Made by a program: the position numbers and the translations under genes. A stretch of DNA of 64,000 bases, taken from assembly GCF_020037025.1 (NCBI RefSeq), contig NZ_JAIQLH010000010.1, positions 1 to 64,000 on the forward strand, in the 5' to 3' direction. Positions 28,065 to 37,427 of this stretch are shown here, one piece after another. Below the pieces are notes generated by a model. The model worked only from the letters and a program-made list of their open reading frames with translations. It was not told where the DNA came from and searched no databases. Numbering within the stretch: position 1 is the first letter of the stretch; each line of letters opens with the position of its first letter. Source of the DNA: Streptomyces huiliensis. Lineage in GTDB: Bacteria > Actinomycetota > Actinomycetes > Streptomycetales > Streptomycetaceae.

Positions 28065-28094
28065 TGCTCCATGACCAAGTTTTGAACTAGCCTC
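28065..28094 (+). promoter_or_regulatory. Candidate promoter for the lyase/mutase-family gene
   Basis: TTGCTC at 28065-28070 and TAGCCT at 28089-28094, separated by 18 nt. Confidence 0.3.
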
Positions 28095-28289
28095 CGGACC
28101 GGAAGTGAGGGACGCCACTCCGGCTGCTACCGCCCGAGGGGGTCCCGACTCCCGTCGTGCATGGAGAACCCGGGGTACGCCGTCTCTCCACGGCGGACAC
28201 CCGGGTTCTGGTCAGCGACGCGCGCGGCCGGTCACGAGCTTGGCGGCAGCGGTCGGCCGGCGCGTCGCCCAACTCACCCGGAGGGTACC

Positions 28290-29174
28290 GTGAACCACCC
28301 GAATCGGCTACGCGCCGCGATAGCGGACGCCGGTACGACCCCGCTCATCGGCGTGTTCGACATGTTCTCCGCCTCCGTGGCGGCCCGGCACTACGACGGC
28401 ATGTTCGTCTCCGGCTTCGGCTTCGCCGCCTCCCACTACGGCCTGCCCGACATCGGGTTCATCGCCTGGCCCGACCTCGTCGGCTTCGTCCAGCGGCTGC
28501 GCCAGGCGTTCCCGGCGCAGCACCTGCTCGTCGACATCGACGACGGCTACGTGGATCCCGAGACGGCCTGCCACGTGGTGCGGTCGCTGGAGCAGGTCGG
28601 CGCGTCCGGCGTGATCCTGGAGGACCAGAAGCGGCCGCGGCGCTGCGGGCACGTGGACGGCAAGCTGATCCTGCCGCTGGAGGAGTACCTGGAGAAGCTC
28701 GACATGGTGCTCCACGCACGCCGCGACATGGTGGTCGTGGCTCGCACCGACGCCACGGACGAGCCCGAGATCCTGCGCCGCGCCAAGGCGTTGGCGGCGA
28801 CGGACTGCGACGTGATCCTCGTCGACGGGGTGCGCAGCGTCGACCGGATCCGCCAGGTGCGCGACGTCATCGGCGACAAACCGCTGCTGTTCAACCAGAT
28901 CGCGGGCGGCAAGTCGCCCCGGCTGTCGCTGCCGGAGCTGTCGGAGCTGGGCGTGGACGTCGCCATCTACAGCACCCCGTGCCTGTTCGCGGCGCAGACC
29001 GCGATGGACGAGGCGCTGAGCGGGCTGAAGCGGGACGACGGGCGGCTGCCCGAGTTCACGCCGGCGTCCGTGGGGGTGGCCGACTGCCTGGCGCTCCTGG
29101 AGAAGAACATCTCCCGCCACCACGACCGTACCCACGACCGTCACCACGACCGGACGCCGGTGACCGCCGGCTGA
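28290..29174 (+). CDS. Isocitrate lyase / phosphoenolpyruvate mutase family protein
   Basis: 294 residues from the GTG at 28290 with GGAGG 5 nt upstream. A TIM-barrel enzyme of the ICL/PEPM superfamily: FDMFSASVAA at the start, metal-binding DIDDGYVDPETA (about 78-89), and EDQKRPRRCGH (about 111-121), close to the RCGH catalytic signature of isocitrate and methylisocitrate lyases. VVARTDA follows. The likely chemistry is C-C cleavage of a 2-oxo or malate-type acid or decarboxylation of oxaloacetate. The phosphonate-forming signature EDK...K..S is absent. The tail has an odd repeat HDRTHDRHHDR. Confidence 0.8.
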   Translation: MNHPNRLRAAIADAGTTPLIGVFDMFSASVAARHYDGMFVSGFGFAASHYGLPDIGFIAWPDLVGFVQRLRQAFPAQHLLVDIDDGYVDPETACHVVRSLEQVGASGVILEDQKRPRRCGHVDGKLILPLEEYLEKLDMVLHARRDMVVVARTDATDEPEILRRAKALAATDCDVILVDGVRSVDRIRQVRDVIGDKPLLFNQIAGGKSPRLSLPELSELGVDVAIYSTPCLFAAQTAMDEALSGLKRDDGRLPEFTPASVGVADCLALLEKNISRHHDRTHDRHHDRTPVTAG

Positions 29175-29183
29175 CGAGGGCCC

Positions 29184-29210
29184 CGGGGCGCCGCGACGCG
29201 CGGCGCCCCG
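29184..29210. terminator. Bidirectional terminator hairpin
   Basis: Perfect 12-bp stem CGGGGCGCCGCG / CGCGGCGCCCCG with a 3-nt loop between converging genes. Confidence 0.7.
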
Positions 29211-29218
29211 GACGGCCG

Positions 29219-30445
29219 TCAGGCGCGGGTGCTGCGGCTGCCGAAGCGGCTGCGGATCACCCGCCGCTTGAGCCGGTGGAAGAGCGGCCAGCGCTCCCGG
29301 AACGCCCGGGAGTGCCGGTCGAGTTCCTCCGTCAGCCGCTCGGTGCGCTTCTCCACGTCGAGTTCGTCGAGGATGCGGTCGATCTCGGCGAGCAGCGACC
29401 CGTGCAGCTGCCACTGCCGTGGGTGCTCGCGGACCTTGTCGAGCAGCAGGTGGGCGGCCCGGTCGCGGCTCTCCCGGCCGACGGCGAGGTCCTCGACGAG
29501 CCGGGACTCGGCCTCCTCGGCGTTGGCGCTCACCTGGCTGGTGATCAGCACGGCGAAGCTCTCCAGGGCCCGGGCGAGGTGGTGCAGCACATCGGTGAGC
29601 GCGGCGGCGACGTCCTCCGGGAAGAGGGGTTCGTCGGTACGCTCGCGTGCCAGGTCGGTCAGGGAGCGGCACATCACCCGGACGACGACGGCCGAGATCT
29701 CCAGCGCGTCGAGCCCGGTGCGCAGCACGATCCGGGAGAGCAGACCCTCCTTGACCCGGGGGTTGAGCCGGAGGCTGTCCTCGGCCTGCCGGAGGGAGAC
29801 GTCCACCTGGGCGACGTCGTGGTCGAGGCGGCGGGCCTCGTGCAGCCGGGCGGCGGCCTCGGAGACGGGGGTGGGGCGGCCGACCTCGGAGCCGAGGTGG
29901 CGGAGGAGTCCGCTTATCCGGCGGGCCAGGTCCTGGATGGCGTCCCCGGCCGGCTCCACCCAGACGGGCGGTACGAGCAGCACGTTGAAGAGGAGCCCGA
30001 CGACGGCTCCGATGACGGTCTCCAGGACCCGGTCCCAGGCGGTCTCGGCCACCCGGGTGACGCCGAGGACGAGCATGGCGCTGATCGCCACTTCGGGGAC
30101 AAACTCCCCCACGTGGACGAAGCGCCCGATGACCAGCGACGCCAGGATGATCAGTCCCAGGCTCCACCAGGTGAGGCCGACCAGGACGCTGAAGCCGATG
30201 GCGATCAGGACGCCGGCGACGACCGAGTTCACCCGGCGGATGCCGGTGGTCAGGGTGGAGTACAGGGTCACCTGGACGACGAGCAGGGCGGTCAGCGGCG
30301 CGGTGAGCGGCGCCGGTTCGCTGCTGAGCGTCAGCGCCACCGCGTAGGCGATGACGGCGGCGGCCGTGGACCGCACCGTCTGCGCGACCGCGGGTTCTCT
30401 GCCGCGTCGGACCAGGGTCGTCAGGGGTTCGGGAAGATCACGCAC
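29219..30445 (-). CDS. FUSC/aromatic-acid-exporter-like membrane protein
   Basis: 408 residues from the GTG at 30445 (GGGAAAG upstream). The N-terminal half has about six hydrophobic helices (VRSTAAAVIAYAVALTL, LTALLVVQVTLYS, VAGVLIAIGFSVLVGL, ILASLVIGRF, and AVVGLLFNVLLVPPV). The C-terminal ~220 residues form a long helical cytoplasmic domain rich in Arg, Glu and Leu. This layout is that of FUSC/DUF939-type proteins, which export aromatic acids or unknown small molecules. Start choice is uncertain; a GTG at 30466 has no ribosome site. Confidence 0.75.
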   Translation of the reverse strand: MRDLPEPLTTLVRRGREPAVAQTVRSTAAAVIAYAVALTLSSEPAPLTAPLTALLVVQVTLYSTLTTGIRRVNSVVAGVLIAIGFSVLVGLTWWSLGLIILASLVIGRFVHVGEFVPEVAISAMLVLGVTRVAETAWDRVLETVIGAVVGLLFNVLLVPPVWVEPAGDAIQDLARRISGLLRHLGSEVGRPTPVSEAAARLHEARRLDHDVAQVDVSLRQAEDSLRLNPRVKEGLLSRIVLRTGLDALEISAVVVRVMCRSLTDLARERTDEPLFPEDVAAALTDVLHHLARALESFAVLITSQVSANAEEAESRLVEDLAVGRESRDRAAHLLLDKVREHPRQWQLHGSLLAEIDRILDELDVEKRTERLTEELDRHSRAFRERWPLFHRLKRRVIRSRFGSRSTRA

Positions 30446-30610
30446 CGTAGACGCTTTCCCGATCACTCGCGTGGCAGACCCCGGGGTGAGGCACGCCACC
30501 CGGGTGGTGGCGGGGCACCGCTCCGCCGGATGGCGGCGGGGTGCCGGACGGCGGTGGGGCGGCGGGCAGGGCCCGGTCGCCCGCGACACAACCTTCGAAC
30601 AGAATCACGA

Positions 30611-30653
30611 GAGGGGAGGGAGGCCGGCCCCTGAGGCCCGGCTCCCTCCCCTC
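30611..30653 (-). terminator. Terminator of the giant secreted-protein gene
   Basis: Long near-perfect stem GAGGGGAGGGAGGCCGG / CCGGCTCCCTCCCCTC with a 10-nt loop, 33 nt past the stop on the minus strand. Confidence 0.7.
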
Positions 30654-30685
30654 ACCGTGACGTCACATCACCGTGCCGCTCGCGG

Positions 30686-33600
30686 TCACTGGGTGAGGTT
30701 CACCTTGAACTGCTGTTCCGGCTCGTCGCAGTGGACGACCTTGTCAGGCCGGTTCCCGGGTCCGTCACCGAAGATCGGGACCGGGGCGTCGACGCCCCAC
30801 GGGTTGCCTCCGCTGCCCCGCGACCCCACGCCGCACCAGGCGTAGGCGTTGCCGTTGGGCGCGTCGGCGGGGAAGTTGGAGAAGTTCTTCCAGTCGCCGA
30901 TGTTGATCCGCTGGTTGGACGGTCGGCCGAGGTTGTCCGTCATGCGGTCGTCGACGTACAGGTAGAGGTCGGGCATGTAGGACTGGTAGACGATGCCGTT
31001 GGACGGGTTCGCGTCGTCGTTCTTCAGGTAGTGCGTCGGCTTGACGGACCCGTCGGCGCAGAAGGCGGCCGCGACGTCCTGCCAGATCGGCGGCGCGTTG
31101 CCGATCGTGGAGCCCCACATGTTGTTGTTCCACGAGCCGCTGTTCTTGAAGAACATCGAGTAGATGTCCCCGGCGAACCGCCGCACCGCGTGGTTGGTCT
31201 CGGTGTCGGAGTTGACCTGGTCGACCCACTTCTTGACGTTCTCGTTGATCGACTTGTGGCCGATCATCGCGCGGTAGCCGTGCACACCGCCGCCGACCGC
31301 GCGGAAGTCCACGCACTGCTTGGCGTCGTCGAGGCGCGCGGCGCGGAAGTGCGGGAAGTAGGCCTGCCCGGGGGTGTCCCCGTCCTCGTAAGGACGCGAG
31401 TACTTGACGTTGCCGTACTCCAGCGCGTCCTGGGTGTTGTAGTCGATGTCCGGCGCGGGGATGCCGTAGTCGGCCTCGATCGCCTTCATGATCTTCGTGA
31501 CGAAGTAGGGCAGGTGGGCGTTGCCGACGCGGTTCCGGTAGTCCGACCCCACGCTGCCTTCGACGATCTTCCCGTCCTCGCCGACCACGAAGGTCACGCT
31601 GACGTCAGACTTGATCTTGTAGCTGTTCGGGTCCTTGAACATCTCGGAAGCGGGCTTCGACGCGTCGGGGCGCTGGGGGTTGGCCATGGCCATCCAGATC
31701 GGGATCGACATCCCGGGGACGGAACCGTCGGCGTTCGGCTTCCAGCCGCCCGCCTTGATGTCCTTCGCCCACTTCTCGGCCTCGTCGTACGTCTTCTGGC
31801 CCGTGCACTCGCCCACGGCCTTGGCGTCCTTGCACCGTGCCTCGTACGTGAGGCCGAACGCCTCGACGCCGTTGCCGTTGTTGTTCCACAGCGGGCCCCG
31901 CTCGGCGAGTCCCAGGCCCCACTCGTAGAGCGACTTCATCGACCGCACCGGCGTCGGCAGGTCCGACGTCAGGTGGTTGGAGTTCAGCTCCTGGTTCGGG
32001 TCGAAGACCGCGGCGGCGGTCAGGGAGCGCTGGACGAACTTGCCCTTGATCGGCTTGAAGGCCACGGAGTTCCAGGCGACGTCCTCGTCGGCGGTGCCGC
32101 CCTTGGCGTAGTTCGTCAGCTTCACCTTGGGCGTGGAGGTGAACTTGTAGGCGCCCAGCGGCACCCACTTGCCGTTGTTCGCGTTCTGGTCCACGACCCG
32201 CTCGTACGGGCCGCCGACGGCACCGCTGATGACGTACGTGGCCCGCTTGGTCTGGGCCCCCGTGTCGGGGATGTACGCGTAGACGGCGGCGAGGTCGTAC
32301 GACTTGCCCGCCGTCCACTCGCCCTCGATCGTCATCCGGTTGCCGTCGCCGCCGAGGTGGTCGTCGTCACGGGTGTGGGTGTACCAGAAGTGGCCGCCGT
32401 GGCCGCCGCCGATCGAGTGCAGGTCGGCCTTCGCCTCGTAGTGCTTGTCCCAGTCGGGATGGAAGGTGAACTGGAAACTGCCCGACGACCACGCCTTGCC
32501 GCAGCTCGACCACGTCTCCGTGTCGGCCGGGATCGAGGCGACGACGTCGGAGCCGCCCGGGACCCCGCCGCACACCGGCGTACCGTTTTTCAGCCGGTAC
32601 CCGCGGCCGGGCTCGTCGCGCAGGGTGACGTACTTGATCTTCTCGTTGCCGCAGGAGTCCTTGCAGTCGGGCTTCCAGGTGGCGTTCTCCTGGGTCCACC
32701 AGAACTGTCGGTAGCACGCCTCGTCCGGGCAGTCGACCGGCTTGCCGGCGTTGCAGCCGTTGTTCTTGTTGCAGAAGGTGTCCAGCGGCGGGCTGACGCG
32801 GGAACGGTTCTGGACGCTGAGCCACCAGGCCGGCTGGAAGCCCGCGGTGGAGTAGCCGGACTCGCCCTTCCAGCCCTGCTTGCCGTCCGTGTCGTAGGAG
32901 AAGCCGGTGTCGATGGACCAGGCGGCCCAGCCCATCACCTTCTCCTCGTACGGCCAGTTCTGCGGGTGCGCCGCGTCGGTGATGTTCTTCGCGTTGAGGG
33001 AGACGTCCATGAAGGGGTGGTCCCAGGCGCCCTCCTTGTACATGGGGTTCGCCGGGTTGTTGTACCAGCCCAGGCCCCAGCGGCCACCGTTCTTGCCCGC
33101 CTCGGACCTGGGGTTGAAGCCCAGGTTGTAGTTCCAGACGGCGGTGAACCAGTTCTCCACGCGCGACGGGTCGTCGTTGTTGACGGTGATCTTCTGGCCG
33201 TCCTTGTGGACCTCGTTCCACTTGTCGGCGAGGATCTTCATCGACGCGGCGATGTTGGTGGCGTAGTCGATCGCGATGATCTTCTGCAGCTTCGGGTCGA
33301 GGCTCGTCTCGATCTTCTCGCCCGTGGTCTTGTCCGTCTTCTCGTGCCCCTTGAGGCGCATGCCGTCGGTGACCTGGCCCACGCCGTAGCCGCAGTCGGA
33401 CTTGTCCCAGTTGATGCGCCAGTAGCCGAGGAGGGTGTCCTTGGCGCTGTGGCCGTAGTAACCGTCCACGGCCGCCAGCGGGTTGCCCATCTGGCCGGGG
33501 ATCGAACCGGACTCGGCCTGCCACAGGTTGGACTCCTGGGCCAGGATGCCGAGGAGGACGTTGGCCGGGATCCGGCCGCCGCCGTTCAGCGACGGGAGGG

Positions 33601-35137
33601 GGAACAGCCCCTGCGGGTCGATCGTCCCGAGCCCGGCCTGGTCACGGTAGCCGCCCTGGCGGATCCACTTGCCGCGCAGCTCGCCGCGGATGGCCATGTC
33701 CACGGCCCACTCGACCTGGTTCGGCGTCGGCTGCAGCGCCTGGACGCTCATGTCGTTGCGGGAGACCGAGCACCAGCGGTCGGTGTCGGTCGGATCGTGC
33801 GAGACGGGCCCGTCGGCGGGTGCCTTCAGCGCCCCGGACGGACGGCCCAGCGTCCGCGGCTCGCTACCGCCGGTCAGCGCGGGCGAGAGGCCCTGCTTGA
33901 GGCGCGGCTGCGCCGAGGCCACCCGCTGCTCGACCTTGTCGCCCGTGGGCGTGGCGGTCGAGGTGACGGTAAGCGTGGTGGCGGTGTCCGCCACCCCGGG
34001 GGCCTTGCCGGAGCGGGAGCGCACACCCGCCTCGGGCTCGTCCGCCTTGTCGAAGCTCTTCCCGCCGCCCTTGATGCGGGTCAGTCCGGCGCGGACGCCG
34101 GGGGTGAGCACGGGGTCGACGGCGAGGCGGCCGAGCGAGGAGACGTCGGTGTCGGCCGGCGCGTCGATCCGGGTGATCCCGCTCCCCTCCACCTTGACGT
34201 CCTTGGGACTGCCGGTGAGGAAGGCCCGGCCCTGCGCGCCCTGCACCAGGTCGAGGTCGCCGAGGGGGCCGGTGGCCACCGTGCGCGGCGCGCCGTGGCC
34301 GTCGTACACCTTCGCCTGCGCCGTCTTCGTGCCCTTGCGGTCCACGAAGCCGATCCTGCCGTCGGCCAGCGGGCGGATGTCGAAGGGGATGCTGTCGCCC
34401 TGGGCGAGCCGGCTGGTCTTCCCCCGGCCGTCGATCCGGACGAGGTCGCTGCCGAGCCCGGCGACGACGCCGTCCTTCACCGGGGCGGCCGACGACACCT
34501 GGCCGCGCAGCTCGCCGGTCTTCAGGACCGTCTTGCCGGACGTGTCCACGGTGATCACGCGCGTCTTCGTCCGTGACAGGTCGTTCATGTCGCGGTACTG
34601 GGTGAACGCGGCCGTGTGGGTGCTGGTGTTACAGGTGGGGTCGAAGTAGGCGAGCGTCGCCGTGAACGGCAGCTTCGTCACCGCGCCCGTCGTGGTGTTC
34701 ACGATCGCCGTGAACGCTCCGCCCTGCATCAGCTCGGGCTTGTTGGTGAACGCCCGCGGGGCGTACACCGCGGCGACGTGCGAGTCGTCCATGACGCACT
34801 GGTTGCCGATCCACGTGTCGGCCGGCACTCCCGGCTCGCTGAGGACGGCGGCCGTCCGCCACGCGTAGGCCCGGTTCGACTCCGCGGCGAGGACGCGCAG
34901 GCCGGCCGAGTCCGCGGCGGCGGTGACGGCCTGGTCCTTCGAGGTCTTCCAGTCGTCACCGAGGTGTTTGTCGGGGTCGGCGACCGCCCCCGAACCCGCC
35001 GGGGCGCCGGTCGGCTTCGTATCGGCCGGTGGAGCGTCCGGCGCGGCGAGCGCCGCGCTGGTCTGTATCAGCCCGGCCAGGACGGCGGCGGCAGCAAGCC
35101 CCGCGATCCCGGCACGGGCCGGTCTGATGGGTCTCAA
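30686..35137 (-). CDS. Giant secreted multidomain protein (lysozyme-like and golvesin-like domains)
   Basis: About 1483 residues if started at the TTG at 35137, which opens directly onto a Sec signal peptide (RPIRPARAGIAGLAAAAVLAG...ALA). GTG 35197 and ATG 35275 are alternatives that would bury the signal. Residues ~60-400 look like a beta-propeller of weak repeats. About 500-760 is a transglycosylase/lysozyme-like region with Glu535 in LAQESN and the GYGVGQVTDGM motif. Cys-rich stretches follow, then a golvesin/xanthan-lyase-like beta domain (~930-1030: YDLAAVYAYIPDTG, WVPLGAYKF), and a large C-terminal region I cannot name. It is likely a cell-wall-acting or matrix protein. Confidence 0.75.
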   Translation of the reverse strand: MRPIRPARAGIAGLAAAAVLAGLIQTSAALAAPDAPPADTKPTGAPAGSGAVADPDKHLGDDWKTSKDQAVTAAADSAGLRVLAAESNRAYAWRTAAVLSEPGVPADTWIGNQCVMDDSHVAAVYAPRAFTNKPELMQGGAFTAIVNTTTGAVTKLPFTATLAYFDPTCNTSTHTAAFTQYRDMNDLSRTKTRVITVDTSGKTVLKTGELRGQVSSAAPVKDGVVAGLGSDLVRIDGRGKTSRLAQGDSIPFDIRPLADGRIGFVDRKGTKTAQAKVYDGHGAPRTVATGPLGDLDLVQGAQGRAFLTGSPKDVKVEGSGITRIDAPADTDVSSLGRLAVDPVLTPGVRAGLTRIKGGGKSFDKADEPEAGVRSRSGKAPGVADTATTLTVTSTATPTGDKVEQRVASAQPRLKQGLSPALTGGSEPRTLGRPSGALKAPADGPVSHDPTDTDRWCSVSRNDMSVQALQPTPNQVEWAVDMAIRGELRGKWIRQGGYRDQAGLGTIDPQGLFPLPSLNGGGRIPANVLLGILAQESNLWQAESGSIPGQMGNPLAAVDGYYGHSAKDTLLGYWRINWDKSDCGYGVGQVTDGMRLKGHEKTDKTTGEKIETSLDPKLQKIIAIDYATNIAASMKILADKWNEVHKDGQKITVNNDDPSRVENWFTAVWNYNLGFNPRSEAGKNGGRWGLGWYNNPANPMYKEGAWDHPFMDVSLNAKNITDAAHPQNWPYEEKVMGWAAWSIDTGFSYDTDGKQGWKGESGYSTAGFQPAWWLSVQNRSRVSPPLDTFCNKNNGCNAGKPVDCPDEACYRQFWWTQENATWKPDCKDSCGNEKIKYVTLRDEPGRGYRLKNGTPVCGGVPGGSDVVASIPADTETWSSCGKAWSSGSFQFTFHPDWDKHYEAKADLHSIGGGHGGHFWYTHTRDDDHLGGDGNRMTIEGEWTAGKSYDLAAVYAYIPDTGAQTKRATYVISGAVGGPYERVVDQNANNGKWVPLGAYKFTSTPKVKLTNYAKGGTADEDVAWNSVAFKPIKGKFVQRSLTAAAVFDPNQELNSNHLTSDLPTPVRSMKSLYEWGLGLAERGPLWNNNGNGVEAFGLTYEARCKDAKAVGECTGQKTYDEAEKWAKDIKAGGWKPNADGSVPGMSIPIWMAMANPQRPDASKPASEMFKDPNSYKIKSDVSVTFVVGEDGKIVEGSVGSDYRNRVGNAHLPYFVTKIMKAIEADYGIPAPDIDYNTQDALEYGNVKYSRPYEDGDTPGQAYFPHFRAARLDDAKQCVDFRAVGGGVHGYRAMIGHKSINENVKKWVDQVNSDTETNHAVRRFAGDIYSMFFKNSGSWNNNMWGSTIGNAPPIWQDVAAAFCADGSVKPTHYLKNDDANPSNGIVYQSYMPDLYLYVDDRMTDNLGRPSNQRINIGDWKNFSNFPADAPNGNAYAWCGVGSRGSGGNPWGVDAPVPIFGDGPGNRPDKVVHCDEPEQQFKVNLTQ

Positions 35138-35414
35138 GTCTTCCGTCTTTCGTCGCAGTTGGCACGCGACGGAAGGGAGTGATGATGCGCGATGCACCGT
35201 ATCCGCGCCTCCCCCTGGCGTCGGTGCGACGGCGGACGGGCCGCGAGGGCACGTCCGCCGAGTGATCGCGCTCATCTAAGACCGCAATAAATCCCTTGCG
35301 CAAGAGGGGAGTTGACTTACTCGGGTGCGACACACACCCCGGCGAACGCGCCCGATGTCAGCCGTCTTTCGAGTTTTCGACGCGGAAATCGGGCACACCA
35401 TCCCCACCTGTCGG
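35138..35414. other. Intergenic region (277 bp) upstream of the giant gene
   Basis: AT-richer than the flanks near 35270-35400. It contains the palindrome CTTGCGCAAG (35295-35304), which overlaps the promoter candidate. No supported gene. Confidence 0.4.
35274..35303 (-). promoter_or_regulatory. Candidate promoter of the giant secreted-protein gene
   Basis: On the minus strand TTGCGC (35303-35298), an 18-nt spacer and TTAGAT (35279-35274). The -35 lies inside the 10-bp palindrome CTTGCGCAAG, a possible operator. Confidence 0.35.
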
Positions 35415-35879
35415 TTAACCCCACTTGTTGGTGCACTGCACGCCGTAGGGGGCGCCGCTGTCCTTTTTGAACCCGACGCAGGCACGGTAGGAGTAGTCGT
35501 TGCCGCCGAGCATGTTCGACCAGTCCGAGTCGCCGTACTTGTTCGGGGTGTCGACGCTGAGCGAACGGACCAGCCGGCCGTGCGTGTCGTACTTCTCGAT
35601 CGTGGCGTAGGAGCTGTACCAGGACGGGCTGGCCTGCTGCGTCGTACGAACCCAGGCGGCGCGGCACTTGTTGGACCAGCGCAGTTCGGCGACGCGGCCG
35701 TTGTTGTCCACCTTGCCGTGGCCGACGGCGTCGTCCTCGCAACCGGTGCCCTTCGGGCCCTTGTTGTCGCAGGCGGTCCCGTAGCAGCCCGCCGCGTAGG
35801 AGGTGCCGGCGAGCGGGATCAGGCCGAGGACGACGGTCGCGGCGGAAACGGCTGCGACACGAGAAGCAATCTTGAACAT
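35415..35879 (-). CDS. Secreted DUF2690-like protein
   Basis: 154 residues, ATG 35879 with AAGGG 6 nt upstream. The signal peptide runs to SYAAG. The mature part has regularly spaced Cys (CYGTACDNKGPKGTGCEDDA, NKCRAAWVR, YRACVGF, QCTNKW) and the ELRWSNKC..AWVR pattern of the DUF2690 family, seen in exported or membrane-tethered actinobacterial proteins. Six Cys probably make three disulfides. Function unknown. It ends in TAA, unusual beside its TGA-using neighbours. Confidence 0.75.
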   Translation of the reverse strand: MFKIASRVAAVSAATVVLGLIPLAGTSYAAGCYGTACDNKGPKGTGCEDDAVGHGKVDNNGRVAELRWSNKCRAAWVRTTQQASPSWYSSYATIEKYDTHGRLVRSLSVDTPNKYGDSDWSNMLGGNDYSYRACVGFKKDSGAPYGVQCTNKWG

Positions 35880-36052
35880 GGAATACCCTTGCGTGCATGG
35901 ACGGGGGTCACCAGGAACCCACGGGCGCGACAGCCAGGGGGAATTGCGCGACCACGGCGCGACGCCGGGCACAGCACGACCACAAACCCCCCGGCTCGTG
36001 AAATCGCCGGCACGTCTCGCTGAATCGAGATCACGTGGCGGCGGCGCTGATC

Positions 36053-36058
36053 AATATA
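36053..36058 (-). promoter_or_regulatory. -10-like TATATT upstream of the DUF2690 gene
   Basis: On the minus strand TATATT sits in an AT-rich patch ~175 nt before the start codon. A weak -35 (GTGGAC) lies 18 nt upstream. Confidence 0.3.
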
Positions 36059-36143
36059 GGGTTCCCCGGCATTACTGTCCACCATGGACATGACCAACTC
36101 AACGTCCGCTGAGCCCCTTTCGTCCCGTCCGGGGTGGGGGCCG

Positions 36144-37427
36144 TCAGACCGCGGTCAGGGCGTACGTGCCCGTGCCGTCCGGCCGGCCGCTGGAGTACTG
36201 GCGGACGAGCTCCCCGTCCGCGTACCGGTCGTGGCCCAGCATGGAGCCGGTGTACTTGTTCTGCAGACCGACCTTCGAACTGCCGGGTACGTCGCGGTAG
36301 ATGTAGAACCGCTGGAGGTCGTCCTCCACACAGGTGGCCGTCGTCAGGTAGGCCTGCTCCCGGTTGGCGATGTCCGCCGGGATGGTCGCGCATCCGCCGT
36401 TGCCCCAGTTCCACAGGGACGCCTCGAGGACCCCGTTGCGCTCCGTCACGTTGCACAGCCGCCAGTTGTCGAGGTGGGCGCTGGTCCAGTTGGACTGGCG
36501 CAGGCGGATGCCGTCGTTGGCAAGGACCGGTGCGCTCCAGTTCAGGGGCTTGCCGGGGACCTCGATCTTGTAGACGGAGGACTGGCAGGACAGTCCGGCG
36601 AGCGGGGCGGGCTTGGCGGCCTGGGCGGCCTTGACGCCTTGCGCGGCCTTGGCGGCTTTCCCGGCTTCGTACGCGGCCTTGGCCGCGTCGGCCTTCGCCG
36701 AGGGGACCGGTCCGGCCGGGTGCTTCGCGGTGGCGGCGGCCGAGCCGCAGTCGAGGAGGACCTGCGCCTTGGCCATGATGCTGTTGGCGGGGACCTTGTC
36801 CTCGCAGCGCACCGCGCCTTCTTCGAGGGTGGTGTAAGTGGTGTAGCTGCCGGTGTCGGGGCCCTCGGTCCACTTCAGGGCGTAGGTGCCGCCGCCCAGG
36901 TCGGTGCGGTTGCAGTTGAGGCTGCCGTAGGTGCCGGTGACCTTCTTGGTTCCCTCGTAGAGGCCGTAGTAGCCGGGGGTCTGGAAGTTCCAGCTGATCG
37001 ACTTGTTGGTGCTGCTGGTGTGGGTGTAGCTGACCTGGACGTTCAGGCCGACGGTCCCGCCGACCATGCCCAGGGTTTCGACCTGGAAACTGCCCTGAAT
37101 GTTGCCGTTCGCACCGACGGAGACCGTAATGGTTTCCTGGGTGCTGGTGTCGACGGTCTGGGAGCCGGTCGAGCCGTCGGTGACGTACCAGCCCTTGAAG
37201 TGCGTGATGGTCGGGGTGACTTCGGCGCTCTTGATGTAGGGGTGGCGTTTGCCGAGGTCGGCCGTGGTGCAGGTGTCACCGGGCTTGACCGCCGAGGCGG
37301 CGGCGGTCCCGGTCGGGGCGGCCGTGGCCGGTGAGGCGAGGCTCATCGTGGCTATCACGGAGGCAGTCGTAGCGGTGAGGGCTACGAGCCCCTTGCCGAG
37401 GAAGCCGGTGGGTCTGGTGTGACGCAT
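36144..37427 (-). CDS. Secreted two-domain protein with a lectin-like C-terminus
   Basis: 427 residues, ATG 37427. The signal peptide ends SPATAAP. Domain 1 (about 45-240) is Thr/Ser/Gly-rich beta structure (ITVSVGANGNIQGSFQVE, VGLNVQVSYTHTSS, FQTPGYYGLYEGTKKVTGTY), similar in style to long-strand pore-forming or binding proteins. A ~35-residue Ala/Lys linker (AKAAYEAGKAAKAAQGVKAA) follows. Domain 2 (~290-427) has beta-trefoil-like repeats (LDNWRLCNVTERNG, FYIYRDVPGSSKVGLQNKYT, HDRYADGELVRQY). I cannot assign a family with certainty. It may bind glycans or membranes. Confidence 0.6.
   Translation of the reverse strand: MRHTRPTGFLGKGLVALTATTASVIATMSLASPATAAPTGTAAASAVKPGDTCTTADLGKRHPYIKSAEVTPTITHFKGWYVTDGSTGSQTVDTSTQETITVSVGANGNIQGSFQVETLGMVGGTVGLNVQVSYTHTSSTNKSISWNFQTPGYYGLYEGTKKVTGTYGSLNCNRTDLGGGTYALKWTEGPDTGSYTTYTTLEEGAVRCEDKVPANSIMAKAQVLLDCGSAAATAKHPAGPVPSAKADAAKAAYEAGKAAKAAQGVKAAQAAKPAPLAGLSCQSSVYKIEVPGKPLNWSAPVLANDGIRLRQSNWTSAHLDNWRLCNVTERNGVLEASLWNWGNGGCATIPADIANREQAYLTTATCVEDDLQRFYIYRDVPGSSKVGLQNKYTGSMLGHDRYADGELVRQYSSGRPDGTGTYALTAV

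Larger units (their letters stand above)
27946..28289. other. Intergenic region (344 bp)
   Basis: Holds the DUF4232 terminator (27996-28053) and a promoter candidate for the next gene at 28065-28094 (TTGCTC, 18-nt spacer, TAGCCT), leaving a ~190-nt leader with no supported gene. Confidence 0.45.

Noticed and set aside
28290..29174. Phosphonate biosynthesis (PEP mutase)
   Set aside because: The PEP-mutase signature is absent, the RCGH lyase motif is present, and no phosphonopyruvate decarboxylase or transporter is nearby.
28157..30634. 825-residue plus-strand open frame
   Set aside because: Out-of-frame reading of the lyase gene continuing antisense to the FUSC gene.
30731..34576. Very long plus-strand open frame opposite the giant secreted gene
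   Set aside because: It is the antisense shadow of a high-GC gene: its protein is Arg/Val/Asp-rich without motifs, while the minus strand gives a signal peptide and recognisable domains.
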